A stretch of DNA of 64,000 nt from positions 67,001 through 131,000 of the forward strand of contig JAODUP010000555.1 of NCBI GenBank assembly GCA_025642065.1, written 5' to 3'. The notes under the pieces were generated by a model, which saw only the letters and a program-made list of their open reading frames with translations, was not told the origin of the DNA and did no database searches. The position numbers were made by a program, and so were the translations under genes. Of this stretch, positions 1 to 12,180 are shown piece after piece; position 1 is the first letter of the stretch; every line of letters begins with the position of its first letter. This DNA is from Paralvinella palmiformis. Taxonomy: Eukaryota > Annelida > Polychaeta > Terebellida > Alvinellidae.

Positions 1-159
1 TAATATTTATGCCATTCACACAGAGATGTGATGCATTTAGATTTACAGATGTTATCATCCCATTGATACAGATGTGATTTTTATGATAATAACATAGTTA
101 GCATTATCAGTACCTCCAAAATGTTGTCCTTGATACCAGTGTGTGTGTGTAAGTGTATG

Positions 160-163
<4 letters not shown>

Positions 164-206
<43 letters not shown>
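164..206. repeat. (AT)n microsatellite abutting a GRTP1 splice acceptor
   Basis: About 40 bp of alternating AT ends a few bases before the pyrimidine tract and AG of the first visible GRTP1 exon. Open frames on both strands here (runs of Tyr-Ile) are repeat artefacts. Confidence 0.95.
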
Positions 207-208
<2 letters not shown>

Positions 209-223
209 CAGTATATATTTCAG

Positions 224-2031
224 ATCTCGACAGGACGTTTCCAGATAATATTTACTTCCAAGCAGAGACATCATCAGAAAAATATGCAAAACGACAATCT
301 TTGTTTAATGTACTAATAGCCCTCGGCCAAAAGAACCAAAAAGTAGGCTACTGCCAGGTAAGATATTATTGTTAGATAAGTACCTGCTCTTTTTGTTTAT
401 CTTTTATATAAACACTTTAAGAACCAGTGTTCTTGACTGAGGAGACATCACATGTCTTAGCGTGAAAAAATCACTGCAGAATTTGTGATTCCCTGTACCA
501 CACCCACACACATGCATGCATGCATGCACACAGACATACACAGGAGCTGATTTTTTTGTGATTGGTCTAATTATGGAAATACTATTTACCAATATTAATA
601 ATTAATTATTCTCACCTTTCAGGGTTTAAATTTCATCGCTGGTTTACTACTGATTGTTGTCAAAGATGAAGAGAAAGTCTTCTGGTTGATGGACACATTA
701 ATTAATGACCTTCTGCCAGGTAAATATTGGAAATAATTGGCTAATCAAGACATCGTTCGTGTTACAGGTGTACAGCTGTGAGGTGGTGTATTTAGATAAT
801 ATGTATGGTAATTATTTATTTAAATCAATCATGTTGGTAACTTTACAATACTCAATGAATTAGTCATGTGATATTTGTTTATTATAAGATGTAGATTGGG
901 CAGGGGGGGGTGCTGCAATAGCTCAGTGATTAGAATGTTGCATTCCTAATTTCCAGGTTTTCAGTTTGAATCTGACTCATGCCTGTTTTTGTGGTATGTT
1001 TCCCTTTGTCAGGTGAGACTAGTGGCCAGGTTAATAAATCACTCAGTCACTCACCCACTCTGCATTAGATCACTGCTTGGGTTGACCTACCCCGACGCCA
1101 TGCATTATGTGGGGCCCTGCAGCCTGTGGGTTGGGGTGGGCCTAAATAAAAGATTTCTTGAAGGGGCTGTGCAGTTGCGGGTCTGTGTATTATTTTGCGA
1201 GGCAGTTGTGGGCTGGCACCAGGGTTTTTTTCTGGTGCAATGTGGTGACAGGGAAATTTTTTAATGTACGTAATTGAAAAATAATACATAATACAGAGTG
1301 ATGTGTATTTCCCTCATTTTGTATGCAAGTTTAAATAGTTTTCAAACAAGTTACTGTATATACTCGCGTATAAGTCAATTTTTTTGGTAGTGAAAAGGGA
1401 GCTCCCAGAAGCACCTCGACTTATACGCCCGACATAGTTCCTACCAGCTGAAGGAAATATTTATTTCGGCCATCTTGGACACACAACACTACAGGATTCA
1501 ACCCAATAATAGCCAGAGTCAGGATAAAATCGTCACATCGCTGCCTACTAAATCATTATTATTCAATAAATAACAATTAATTTTCACCAAACTGTTATTT
1601 GGATATCACAAACATGCCGGTCTTTATATAATAATACTTGATAGTCACGCTTTGTTACCTACCAGTACTTCCAGATGTGCTGTGAAACAATGAATTAATA
1701 ACACTTGCAATCAGGCATGTTTGTGTGAGCCACAGTTGGAGCAAAATCTCTGCCTACTAGTCTTATCCAATAAATAACGATTAAGTTTCACCAAACTGTT
1801 TTTTGGATCTCATAAACATGCCAGTTTTTGTGTAATAATAGTTGATAGTCACACGCCATTAACTACCAGTACCTCCAGATTATTAGCGATACTATAGAAA
1901 TCACTGTTCACATTGCGTGTTTGGTGTGACAAGTTTGTTTATTAGTTATAACATTGTTTGTTTTGTTTTTCGAGGAGAATCCCCAGGTTGTCGCTTATTA
2001 AGCACAGCCTAGTTATAATATCAAAGCGAAA

Positions 2032-2078
<47 letters not shown>

Positions 2079-2958
2079 CTGCCAGTGAAGAAATTGATAC
2101 TGATATATTTACAACTCACTGGCCGACACCATGAGTTTGAAATGACAGCGAATTTCGTATGATGCACAGTTTAAGTTAAAAGTCATTAAGTTTGCTGAAG
2201 AAAATAACAATTCTGCTGCAGACAGACATTTTGCTGTTAGTGAAAAACTAGTGAGAGACTGGAGAAAGCAGAAGAAACATTTATTTGAAATGCCGAGGAC
2301 GAAAAGGGCAAAACATTACGGAGTTAGTCCGTACATCAAATTAGAGACAGCTTTGAATGATTGGGTACTGGAGTATTGCCACATTGGATATATCGTCACC
2401 AGAATGATGACACGGATACAGGCTATCAAGTTTACTCAGGACAAGTAATACGAGACTGGGTCAGCTTTTTTGCAGATGATGACAACGATTAAGATTTTGA
2501 GGGATTTTAAACCAATACTGTAAAATGTCTGAAGTTTTGGTGTATAACATGCAGGAGAATTTAGGATAATCTGCAGCTGGACTTGTGCATCATTTTGTCC
2601 GTAATTACGTACACCATCCGTGTATGACAGCGTGATACAGATTTCATAATTGCTTTGATGTTGTATTTAATAAACAAACTTCTCTCATTTGTGAGCAGTG
2701 ATTTCTATTGTTTTTCTTTAAAAAAAGACACATTCAGTTATGGTGTATAATGCGGAAATTACGGCGTCGGAAATTACAGTAATTGACCTCAATTTATACG
2801 GTGAGTATAGGCCTCAGGAGAGAATGACAGGGTCAAAAACCGACCTCAAATTATCTGCTGGGTCGACTTATACGCGAGTATATACAGTAGCATGACTAGG
2901 ATTGGTTTATAATCAAAACTGATTGATTGTGTGTGTGTATGTGTGTCTATGTGTGTGT

Positions 2959-3001
<43 letters not shown>

Positions 3002-6000
3002 AAAGTAGAAAAGGAAAAGCTTAAACCCTTGACCAGGTATACTAATTTTGGTCTTTTATTGTACGACATCAATAAAGAGAAGCAAGCATCAGGTAATATG
3101 AAATACAAAGGTATACTGTATATGCTCGCATATAAGTCAATTTGGGGGGGGGGGGAAAGGGAGTTCCCAGAAGCACCTCAATTTATGTGAAAGTCATATT
3201 TCCTACCAGCTGAAGGAAAGATGTTTTCGGCCAACCTTGACATATAACACCATTATACTCTAGGATTTAACCCAATAAGAGCCAGAGTCCAAATAAAATA
3301 GTCACATCACTGCCTACTAATCCATTATTATTCAATAAATAACGATTAATTTTCACCAAACTTGTTATTTGAATCTCACAAACATTTTGAGAGATTTTAA
3401 GCCAGTCCTTGACCTCGACTTATCTGCTGGGTCAACTTTTACGCGAGTATATACAGTAATAAAAATATTTTAACTGATTTGTTGTTATCATGTTAAATAA
3501 ATTATTGCCAGCGTGGTTTTAAATTACGTCTATTTTCTTGTTTCTCTTCCTTAGATTATTATTCTCGAGACATGCTCGGAGTTCAAACTGATCAAGAGGT
3601 GCTTGGAGAACTAGTCAAGTAAGCATTAATACTACTATTACTAATAATAATAATAGTACACATTTAATACAGTTAATTTATAAAGAATTTGTTATCACAT
3701 GTCTTTGTGACTGCTTGCCTAGATTATTGTAATTCCGTCCTGGTCAAAATTCTGGATGCTGCTGTCCAAAAGCTTCAACTATTGCAAAATTGAGCAGCAC
3801 ACCTTGTGAAAGACAGGCCATATGAACATGTCATCCCTGTACCCGAGACCCTGCATCGACTTCCAGTGAGATATAGGATAGGTTTTAAGATCATCATTCT
3901 TACTTATAAAGTCCTACATGAACTGGTGCCAACGTATATCTGCAACATGCTACAGATATATCATCCAACAAAGACACTGAGGTCCACAGAATCAAATTTA
4001 TTGTTGACAGATATATCATCCAACATGGACACTGAGCTCCACAGGATAAAATTTATTGTTGACATTGTGGGTTAGGCTAAAGACATTTGGTCGCCGGTCA
4101 TTTCACTATGCAGCACCCACATTATGGAATCAACTCCCAGACAAACTGAGACAGTGTCATTCAATTAATAGTTTTAAATCAATCTATCATTAAGATGCAA
4201 CTGTTTAGTATTACATATTTTAAATTCTGTGATGTCTATGTATGTTTTAATGGTTCATTTTTATCTAGTCTACTCACCTTTTATGTAAAACACCCCTGAA
4301 ATAACACAGTTGAATGTGGTGCTATATAAAATCACACATTATTATTATTATTATTTTAATTAAAATCCTAAACTTTAACATATTTACTTGCAGAGAACGT
4401 ATGCCCGATGTGACAAGAATGTTAGACGCCGTTGGTGTGGCATGGGCATTGGTGTCTACAAAATGGTTTATCTGTCTTTATTGTGATGTACTGCCAACCG
4501 AGGTTTGCATACAATGAGTGATACAAATAATATTAGTAATAATTAAAATCTCATTCCTCACACTTCCGTGGCATGCACTCTGCTGGCAGAATCCCGAAGA
4601 TGTATGAAACTGATTCAGCCAATCATAGCATTTTGTTGCACTGCAAATTAATTGTTTCATCTTTAGAAGAAACAGTGTGCCCTCAGTTAGTTAACAATCA
4701 TTAATTTTCCACTAAATCAGTTCCCTTATAAAATAAGAGGGGGATAGTAGGAATTATCATTAAGTTCTCTTCTTAGACATTAGATGGCAGCACTGTACTG
4801 TGACTCGTATAATATATTTTAATTCAGTACTGGATGGTCTTTTTGCTGGTTCTTACAGACGGTGTTACGTTTATGGGATTGCATTTTCTATGAAGGCAGC
4901 AAAGTCCTGTTCCGTGTCGGCATCACGCTCGTCAAACACAACCGTGCCAAGATCCTGAACTGCCGAAGCTTTCCAGAAGTGGTGAACATCTTTAAGGAAT
5001 CAACAAACGACAAGTTTGTCATTAACTGTCATCAATTCATCCAGGTAGCTGTCAAATGTTTTGATCTTTGTTCAATGTTTATTGATGTGATTGCTCGTTC
5101 AGCACCAGTATTAACATTTAATGAACATCGTATAAACCGAGTGCACGTTGTTCAACCCTGTAGAACAACAAACAATTTACTAGCCAGCTTGGCTAGTGAC
5201 TATAAGAAATCTAAAACGTATTATCATTTCAACAAACATAAGAGGGGTGGAAATTAATAAAAACTAGTTAGAATCTTACTTAGTCAACATATTGTCACAT
5301 TATATTGAGGAGATGCCTTTTGTAAATGATACGCAAAGGGTAAGAAGTACGGAATGATAAGGTAATGGGATAATTTGGTGAACACAGTTTGTTAGATGGC
5401 GCCGCTATGCAACTAAGTTATAACTTTATAGTCAGCCATTCTCAATATGGGGAGCATAGGCAATTTTATTAGGATTTCTTCCTAATTGTATCATATATTG
5501 GAAGGATAGCTCTTTTAATACATTCTCTGCACTTAGATGTAGATGTTGTAGTTTTACGGCCACTTTTGTAAACAAGGTAGGCTAAATGAGCCTAGCGACC
5601 TCCAAAGGTAATGAGGCAAAGCGAAAGAAGAAACACCCTTCTGATATAGCCCAGCCCAGGTTTAAACCCAGGTGCTATAGATCTGTGGTCAACTGCGCTA
5701 CCAGTTAGGCCATGGAGGTGCCCTCCTCTGCACTTAGAGTAAATTGATATAGTGCTGAAAACTTATAGTAAAGATGAGCTTGTGCTAGATTAGAGTATGT
5801 AGAGGGTTTTTTTTTGGGGGGTAACAATGAATGATATACGATATAAAAATTACATGACGTTTCAAACGCTGGACGATATTAAACAGTTTGAGTATAAATA
5901 GGTTAACAGATCAATAGCAACCGTATCCTCAAAATATCAGGTTCACAGTGACCTATATGTCTGAGGTGTATCTTCCTTGCTATGTAGATATAGGATAGCC

Positions 6001-7444
6001 ATTAATAAATGTTACCAGCATAGAGTGAAGTGACTCATCCCACTTGACAATCTGAGGACACTGAATGGCCTAAATTGTGCCGATGCGTCGTTAAACAACA
6101 TTCATCCCTCATCCCACTTGACAATCTGAGGACACTAAATGCCCCAATATTCTGCCGATGTGTCGTTAAACAACATTCATCCCTCATCCCACTTGACAAT
6201 CTGAGGACACTAAATGCCCCAATATTCTGCCGATGTGTCGTTAAGCAACATTCATCCCTCATCCCACTTGACAATCTGAGGACACTAAATGCCCCAATAT
6301 TCTGCCGATGTGTTGTTAAGCAACATTCATCCCTCATCCCACTTGACAATCTGTAAAAGTTGGCTGGGTGAGTATTTAGTATTATTCTTCGCGTTTCGGT
6401 TTAAAATACTAAAACGGCACACAAATGGATTAGTAAAACTTTTCTGGTAACTACTATGTTCGAGCCCAATTAATTGAAGTATGTCAAACATATATATTCG
6501 CGTATAAGTCACACTCGCGTATAAGACGCACCTGCTTAAGGACCAATAAACGCCCCCCACATCCCCAGAGTTGAACCCGCATATAAGATGCACTAAAATC
6601 GGCAAAATGTATTCGAAACCAACAAATCCATCATCATCATCATCATCATTCACTCTCTTCACTGAACATCAGTTGTATATATTCATGTATCATCATGTCA
6701 TCATACACGTCGTCATCGCCTTCCTCATCAACGTCAGATTTGTCATACTGGTAATCATGTTTCTGGTTTGTGTGAGAGATTGACACACACAAGATAGATG
6801 GGCTCCAAAGTTAAAATGATCGTGACTTTATTTTAGAGATACAAATGTAATAATGACCGGTGTTAGATGTATTTGATAAGTCTGTGAATTAGCAGTGCAG
6901 AATGGTAAATTAGAAACCACCCGATTGCCTTGTGGATTTTTGTATTGACTCACCTGCAGATATTTGCCCGCTTTGCATGAGCTGGTGAATGTATTTCTAA
7001 ATAATTAATCGAGGTTTAGAATTAGCCTACCAGGTCCTCCCTTGCCTCATGCCTGTCAGCTAAAAATAGGCAATATTAAATAATACTTTTATGTTGTGTT
7101 GTATTAATCTCAATCACTCTGTCAAAATATTTATTATTGTTTAAAAAATTTTTATATTTTAAAATTATGCCAAACATTTTATTAGTATTTTATTTTATAG
7201 TCACCCAGAGTGTATTATATTTTTATTATTATACATGATTTCAAAGTATTCCTGTACAAAAACACAACAACAATATAATACATTCAGGTATTATATTACC
7301 TGGTTTATCCATAGCCTCGTGTTTTATTGGCTGACATTTGTGTTTCAGGCAATATTCAGCGAACCAGGATCACTATCCAGATCTCATATAGATGAGTTGC
7401 GGGAACAGTGTCAGCAACGCGTTGTCGACAACAAACATCACTAG
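224..7444 (+). CDS. GRTP1: Growth hormone-regulated TBC protein 1, Rab GTPase-activating protein (5' partial)
   Basis: TBC-domain protein; the family stimulates GTP hydrolysis by Rab GTPases in membrane traffic. Six coding exons are seen: 224-357, 623-719, 3555-3618, 4394-4502, 4859-5044 and 7349-7444 (TAG stop at 7442). All have AG/GT borders and compatible phases, giving 228 residues. The first exon holds both catalytic fingers of the TBC fold: the Arg in DLDRTFPDN (the D-x-x-R part of IxxDxxR) and the Gln in VGYCQ. Later blocks GLNFIAG, FWLMDTL, DYYSRDMLG, KWFICLYCDVLPTE, LRLWDCIFYEGSK and the C-terminal IFSEPGSLS match the vertebrate GRTP1 I know, not the longer TBC1D2 proteins. The exon encoding the start of the TBC domain lies left of the window. 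The donor after 4502 (GTTTGC) is weak. Introns 2 and 5 carry transposon and SINE insertions. An AATAAA at 9667-9672 is one possible poly(A) signal. Confidence 0.92.
911..1065 (+). mobile_element. tRNA-derived SINE (family C), diverged
   Basis: A tRNA-like head with an A-box-like stretch (TAGCTCAGTGATTAGAATG) and a B-box-like GGTTTTCAGTTTGAATC is followed by a tail ending near a CAGGTGAGACTAGT-type motif. The same layout recurs at 13317-13460 and, reversed, near 19098, 21535 and 27110. It lies in a GRTP1 intron. Confidence 0.6.
1354..2887 (+). mobile_element. Internally deleted pogo/Tigger-like DNA transposon
   Basis: The ends are perfect inverted repeats of 23 bp beginning CTGTATATACTCGCG, each flanked by TA (1352-1353 and 2888-2889), the target duplication expected of the Tc1/mariner-pogo group. 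The interior has a tandem pair of related blocks (about 1440-1600 and 1710-1880), an (AT)n run at 2035-2076 and a remnant of transposase DNA-binding domain. It sits in the GRTP1 intron between the exons at 623 and 3555. Shorter relatives lie at 3116-3456, 37282-37875 and 37930-38370. Confidence 0.85.
2149..2512 (+). pseudogene. Pogo-like transposase remnant: helix-turn-helix domains only
   Basis: The frame from 2149 reads YDAQFKLKVIKFAEENNNSA, then LVRDWRKQKKHL, EMPRTKRAKHYG and LETALNDWVLE before TAA at 2446. This resembles a Brinker/CENP-B-type helix-turn-helix of pogo-like transposases. A possible ATG at 2142 is out of frame. Right after the stop come codons for an acidic tail (FFADDDND, stop, DFEGF), as at the C-terminus of such transposases. 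The whole DDE catalytic domain is therefore missing, consistent with an internal deletion of a longer element. The family assignment is from memory of the motif pattern. Confidence 0.7.
2927..3001. repeat. (GT)n microsatellite
   Basis: Interrupted GT repeat of about 75 bp in a GRTP1 intron, between two transposon copies. Confidence 0.95.
3116..3456. mobile_element. Short non-autonomous relative (MITE) of the pogo-like element
   Basis: The ends CTGTATATGCTCGCATATAA and ACGCGAGTATATACAG are inverted copies of the termini at 1354-2887, again flanked by TA. The interior repeats blocks of the larger element (for example the stretch with CAGAAGCACCTC) and has no coding remnant. Length is 341 bp. 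It contains a G run at 3144-3153. Confidence 0.85.
3708..4352 (+). mobile_element. 3' end of a non-LTR retrotransposon (CR1/L2/jockey-like LINE)
   Basis: The + strand encodes pieces typical of the end of LINE ORF2 after the reverse transcriptase: CLDYCNSVLVKILDAAVQKL, PVRYRIGFKIIILTYKVLHE, then RRSFHYAAPTLWNQLPDKL in a shifted frame. In-frame stops and a short duplicated segment (about 3957-4010 against 4011-4070) show decay. It ends in an ATT-rich tail at 4338-4352. It lies just upstream of the GRTP1 exon at 4394. Confidence 0.8.
4782..4793 (+). promoter_or_regulatory. CTCF-like core motif, forward
   Basis: AGATGGCAGCAC resembles the core of the CTCF consensus. It is identical on the opposite strand at 59585-59596. 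Prediction from motif only. Confidence 0.3.
5394..5405 (+). promoter_or_regulatory. CTCF-like core motif, forward
   Basis: AGATGGCGCCGC matches the AGRTGGCGC form of the CTCF core. It lies in the last GRTP1 intron. Prediction from motif only. Confidence 0.3.
5547..5724 (-). mobile_element. tRNA-derived SINE (family A)
   Basis: Read on the - strand, a tRNA-like head (gcctccatggcctaactggt type, with a B-box-like stretch) leads into a conserved body ending CACAAAAGTGGCCGTAAAAC-like. The same body occurs at eight further places in the window. Confidence 0.8.
6036..6354. repeat. Tandem repeat, 75-bp unit, about 4.3 copies
   Basis: Landmark CATTCAT recurs at 6099, 6174, 6249 and 6324, exactly 75 bp apart. 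Copies differ by a few substitutions. Because 75 is a multiple of three, frames stay open on both strands, but there is no sign of a real protein. The unit contains a TCGTTAAACAACATTCAT motif. It lies in the last GRTP1 intron. Confidence 0.95.
6488..6600. mobile_element. Fragment of a CGCGTATAAG-type transposon terminus
   Basis: Two adjacent copies of CGCGTATAAG followed by a further CGCATATAAGATGCAC resemble termini of a different, CGCAC-containing transposon family. No matching far end is seen. Confidence 0.45.
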
Positions 7445-9767
7445 AGACAATCACCATAGCAACAGCCTTCGGTGCACAACAACCATCAGAGTAACATCCG
7501 TGACTGTGAATGAACATCGCACACAAGTTCAAGACTGCTTTAGCAAGAGTGGAACATAATTCGGCCGCTCCCCATCATGAAAAAGAATGGCCACCATAGC
7601 AACGTCAAGGATCATATAATTTACGCGTAGCTTTAAATGGGAGAGAGCTGGTCGTTTTTTAATGATGTGTTGGTTTTTATTAGATTTTATGGTCCTTTTA
7701 TAGCTTTTTACCGAATACATTTTGATTCGGTCTGGGACTCGTTGTCACCATTTGAATGAAATTATAGCAAAGGTTTAGCTCACTGAGATTTGCTGATGCA
7801 GACAAGCTCAAATATTTTACGGTGTAGTTGTATTTGTTGTCTGTTTGTGGTGAATCGGTGAAGAGTGGGTATGGGTCATTCTATTTTATACCACTGACCA
7901 TGTGCTCATTGTGTGTCGTGTCCATTGAGTTGGCCGTTTTAATTGGGTTATTTTTTTGGGTGGGTGGATGAAAATAGGCATGGCTCCATGTGTGTCTGCT
8001 TCATGTCCGTGCGTGCATGGATGCATGCTCATCTGAACGCAACACACAACATCATGGACACACACACACACATACAACACATCTCTGAACGTGATCTTTT
8101 ATCGTTTTAACAAAACACAACTCGACTTGTGATGACGTTATAACCTCTAGTTGCGTTAGTTCATTTATTCCGATATTGGATTTCTGAGATTCAGCGATGT
8201 AAACCATACACAATATGTCATAACTGAGTTGATTATGTGACATAATTTTACCATAAACTTATGCAAATTTATTTTATAAAGTTATACGATTGAGTTATCT
8301 TTATTTAGAGAGTCACGCATTCCTTTATAGTTGTTGGTGTTGCTGTTATAGTTGTTGTTGTTGTTGTGGTGGTGGTGGGGGTTTTGGGCTGTGTTCAGTG
8401 ATTTACAGCTTAGTCAGAAGCCAAACAAGTTCTTTATGTGCCATGTGTTACCATCACCAAAATACTATCACCTAAATGTCATCGCGTCCACAAAACCATC
8501 ACATTAGTGTATTCACGTTGATGAGTGACGCTGCTATAAATCAATGACTAGGTGCTATGCGTGCATAACAATACAGTTTCCAAGTGAGGCACGTTTTCTA
8601 ATTTGAAGCACACCACTTCTTCGAAAATCAGATCTTTTAGCTCATCGCATTAAAACCCTTTATTTCTCATTCGCAATAATGCTTTGTCAGCATTTTGTAT
8701 GATGTGCATGTTCAAATTAAGAGTAATTCCTCAAAGTATAATTCTAATGCATCTCTGGCTGAAATGACAGGATGATTGACCACAAATCTCTAAGACTGAC
8801 ATATGGATCAATAGGCCAAAAGTCTGAAACTGGTTTCATTCTTTATTTCAGATGATTTCTGGATACAGCTTGCCCATTTAAACCTAGTGAGTTCATAATA
8901 TGGCATATTTAATGTATTCATCAGTCTGTTTCTGAGATGAGCATAAATTAAATTAATTTCAGCTAATTTTTATATTTCATTTGTCCTTTCAAAATGGTAG
9001 TCCCCCCTCCCCCAGTTTTCTCATCTTGTTTGATCACTGGACCAGTTAATTTCGGAGCATAAAACTGGAGCTGGTAGTGTGTTTGGGTAGAAATGTTTAA
9101 ATTGAGGTTAAATGACCAGTTTTCGTCTTCTGTGTGCATTATTGTGGTCCTGAAGACAACAGTATCTCCCAAGGGATGTTCTTCGGGGCAGATTTGATCA
9201 TATCATTGATGACAAGTTGATGGGATTGATGACACATCAATATATCATTGTAACAAAAACTGCATACCCAGTCTATGTTCTATGCATTTAGTTTGAGACT
9301 ACTTCCACTGTTTTTGTTTTTATTAGAATTTATTGAATCGTGTTTATTATTTTAGCGACAGTTGTCATTGTTTATCACCCCCAGCTGGCGATGGCACCAA
9401 ACCCAGAATGCTAGAGTTATTAATTGGTTCCCCATCATTGAACTATTTTGCATACTGGATAGCTGCTGTTCTATCCACTCGAAATTATTTCACTGTAATA
9501 TTCTTGATTAATTTTTTGGTACTTCACTGTATGTACATCAGTTAAGTTTTCATTTGAAGCAGTTGTATATATATATATATATATAGATATATATATATGA
9601 TGGTTACATGGTTATTCGGACTGGCTCAAATGCCACAATGTGCTTAAGTACTTTCAATTAAAACCAAATAAACGTATTGTACATATACTGTTAATTTCTG
9701 ATGTATTATTGTGGAATTATTTTTAGAAATATAAAGTGCACAACTATGCGCTGATAAAACCATTACA

Positions 9768-9802
<35 letters not shown>

Positions 9803-10078
9803 GTAAACATGAATTTATTACATGTACCAATTTTGTTAACCAACTAGTCATTAAAATATTATCTTCCCGTTTACTACAGTTTGCTCCCAGAGGTCTCTTG
9901 GGACAGGTACCTCTTGAGGTAGATGGTCACCAGAACAGGTGTTGTTGTGGGTTTTACTTAGACATTTATGTTAATGTGTCTATCTGGAATGATAGAATCT
10001 TCATAGTTTACATAGTTGTTTTAAAAATACACAAATAATCTGTTACGTTACTGCATGTTTTGAAAATTTGGTGGTTCT

Positions 10079-10110
<32 letters not shown>

Positions 10111-10460
10111 TATAGCCACCTATTTTATTCATATTGTTTAATCGTGTCACAGAATTCTGTGACACATTATGGCCGTGTAATTGTTACTTAATATTGCTAT
10201 GCGTATGATATTCATGTTATCTAGTACAGTTAGCACAATATACGAGTCATGAGTTACACTGATATAGCTATGTTATATGTAATCCTCAGTATTGTGACTC
10301 TGAGTTTTGTCATCATATTAAATACCATATAAGCTCTGTATGAGGCGCAGTGATGTATTTGTAAGACATTTTATGTATATTCGCTAACATCTATATCTGT
10401 TGCTGTTGGCGAGTTTTATGCTTGTTTTTATAGGTTACCATGGCAACAATGGCAGCACTG

Positions 10461-10494
<34 letters not shown>

Positions 10495-11819
10495 ATAATT
10501 TTGCTCCAGTAAACTGAGTCATATGTAGAAGCACTCAATATTCATGTATTCTTTTATGTTGTGATTATTGTCCGGTTCTGTGTGATGTAATGCGAACGCT
10601 GAACATTCCGATGAAAAATACTCAACGCCGCATAGCTCATTATGCAACACCACTGAAGCGCGTGTCATACTATGCATATGCATTGACCTTACACAGTCTC
10701 GCAAATATTTGTGCCACCAACATCAGCATGATGCTGCAGTCGATGCTGTTTTAAAAAAATGTGGGTATTGAGAAAAGTGTCCTTCGGCGTATTAACTGTG
10801 TGGCTTTCAGTAGCTGAGTAGATTAAGTGATAATTTGACATGGTTCGGTGGAACAACCTGTGTTTTGGACAATATTAGAAATATATATATATGTGTATGT
10901 ATAGAATCATCCTTAAAACGCAACTAAAAATACAATTTGCACCCGTTGTCTGATCTTTTTGAAAATATTCAACTCACCAACCGTTGTGATGCAAATGGTA
11001 ATAGAATATTAATGCCCAGTCACGGATCAGTGAAAAAAAAGCATCGCATTTAGTGAATGCGTTTTGTGTCGAAATCGTTGGTTTAAATTTTTTCATGGGT
11101 TCAAGGTCCCAAGACCGTATGTATAATTTACGTGTTGTAAGTCTCCCTTCTATGTGATTAGCTGTTTGGTGTCCCGTTATGTATTTATATACATGAAGTC
11201 ATAGTGCGAGTCTATTATGTTCTTGGTTGTGGTAATGTGATAACTCTGCGACCTGCTTTAGCCAGTTTTATTGATGCCTAACAGTATTCTAATTGTATGA
11301 TTGTGTGTGTGTGTGTATGTGTGTTAATGATAAAGAATGCTTAGCATGGTCACGATCAGTGTTAGCAATGGAAATAAGATATAAACACGAGGTTACATGA
11401 ACTTGATGAAGCTCGTGTAAAAAACAGATTGATTCGAGTTTGGTTCACTTGGCTGGATAAAACCACGAGCTTGCCTCTAGTAAATAATAATTTATGTTAA
11501 TAATAATAATTATATTTAATAATGCACTCTTAGTCTTACTACCAGCAACCATACAAAGGTGGTATATGATGAAACACTTCACCCAAGTGTGTGATGTATT
11601 CGGAAATGTTCAACCGCGTTGTTATTTATCAAGGATGAAATATTCCTTGAATGCAAGAACACAAGAAGTGCAAATAATTTGATATCTGGTGATTGCTTCC
11701 TTCTTGACTCGGAACAGTTATAAAATTATCAACAGATATCTTCTCTGGCAGCCTCCGATACCTGGCGTATGAACCATACCTTGGCGATTGATTTGTTATG
11801 ACAGCCACTTTGCCGCGAT

Positions 11820-12180
11820 CGTATTATCCATGATGATCGCTTCATCATGATGATTCCCTTGCCATTAATGATAAATTGGCCCTTGATGATCAATCACCGT
11901 GCGAGTGATGATTCCCTTTGTCAGTGGTTGACAGCCCAAGCTTCGGTGATCAGTAAAAGGGGTCCTGCTGTCACCTCAACATTGATGATTAACTAATAAA
12001 TGACGATCTCCATTTTTTCAAATGATAATTTACCTTTGATGATCACCAAACGATCTCCTAATACCAGAATGCTAACCCGAGTTCTATCACAAATGTCTCC
12101 TTTCTGTGATGACTATCTTTCACCATTTGTGATCATATCCGACCTTTGGTGATCACTTAATCATCATGATCATCTCTACC
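11820..12180. repeat. Cluster of TGATGATC / GTGATCAC words
   Basis: About 360 bp with many irregularly spaced copies of TGATGATC, TGATGATT and TGATCA words (for example near 11830, 11886, 11945, 12036 and 12140). It looks like an old, degenerate simple repeat; there is no fixed period. Confidence 0.5.

Noticed and set aside
107..375. Open frames with Tyr-Ile runs on both strands (also at 62922-63390)
   Set aside because: They are translations of AT microsatellites. Only the part from 224 on, in the GRTP1 frame, is real.
6035..6356. Repeat protein with 25-residue units on either strand
   Set aside because: It arises because the 75-bp tandem unit is divisible by three. Both strands are open, copies are almost identical at DNA level, and no start context or splice partner is visible.
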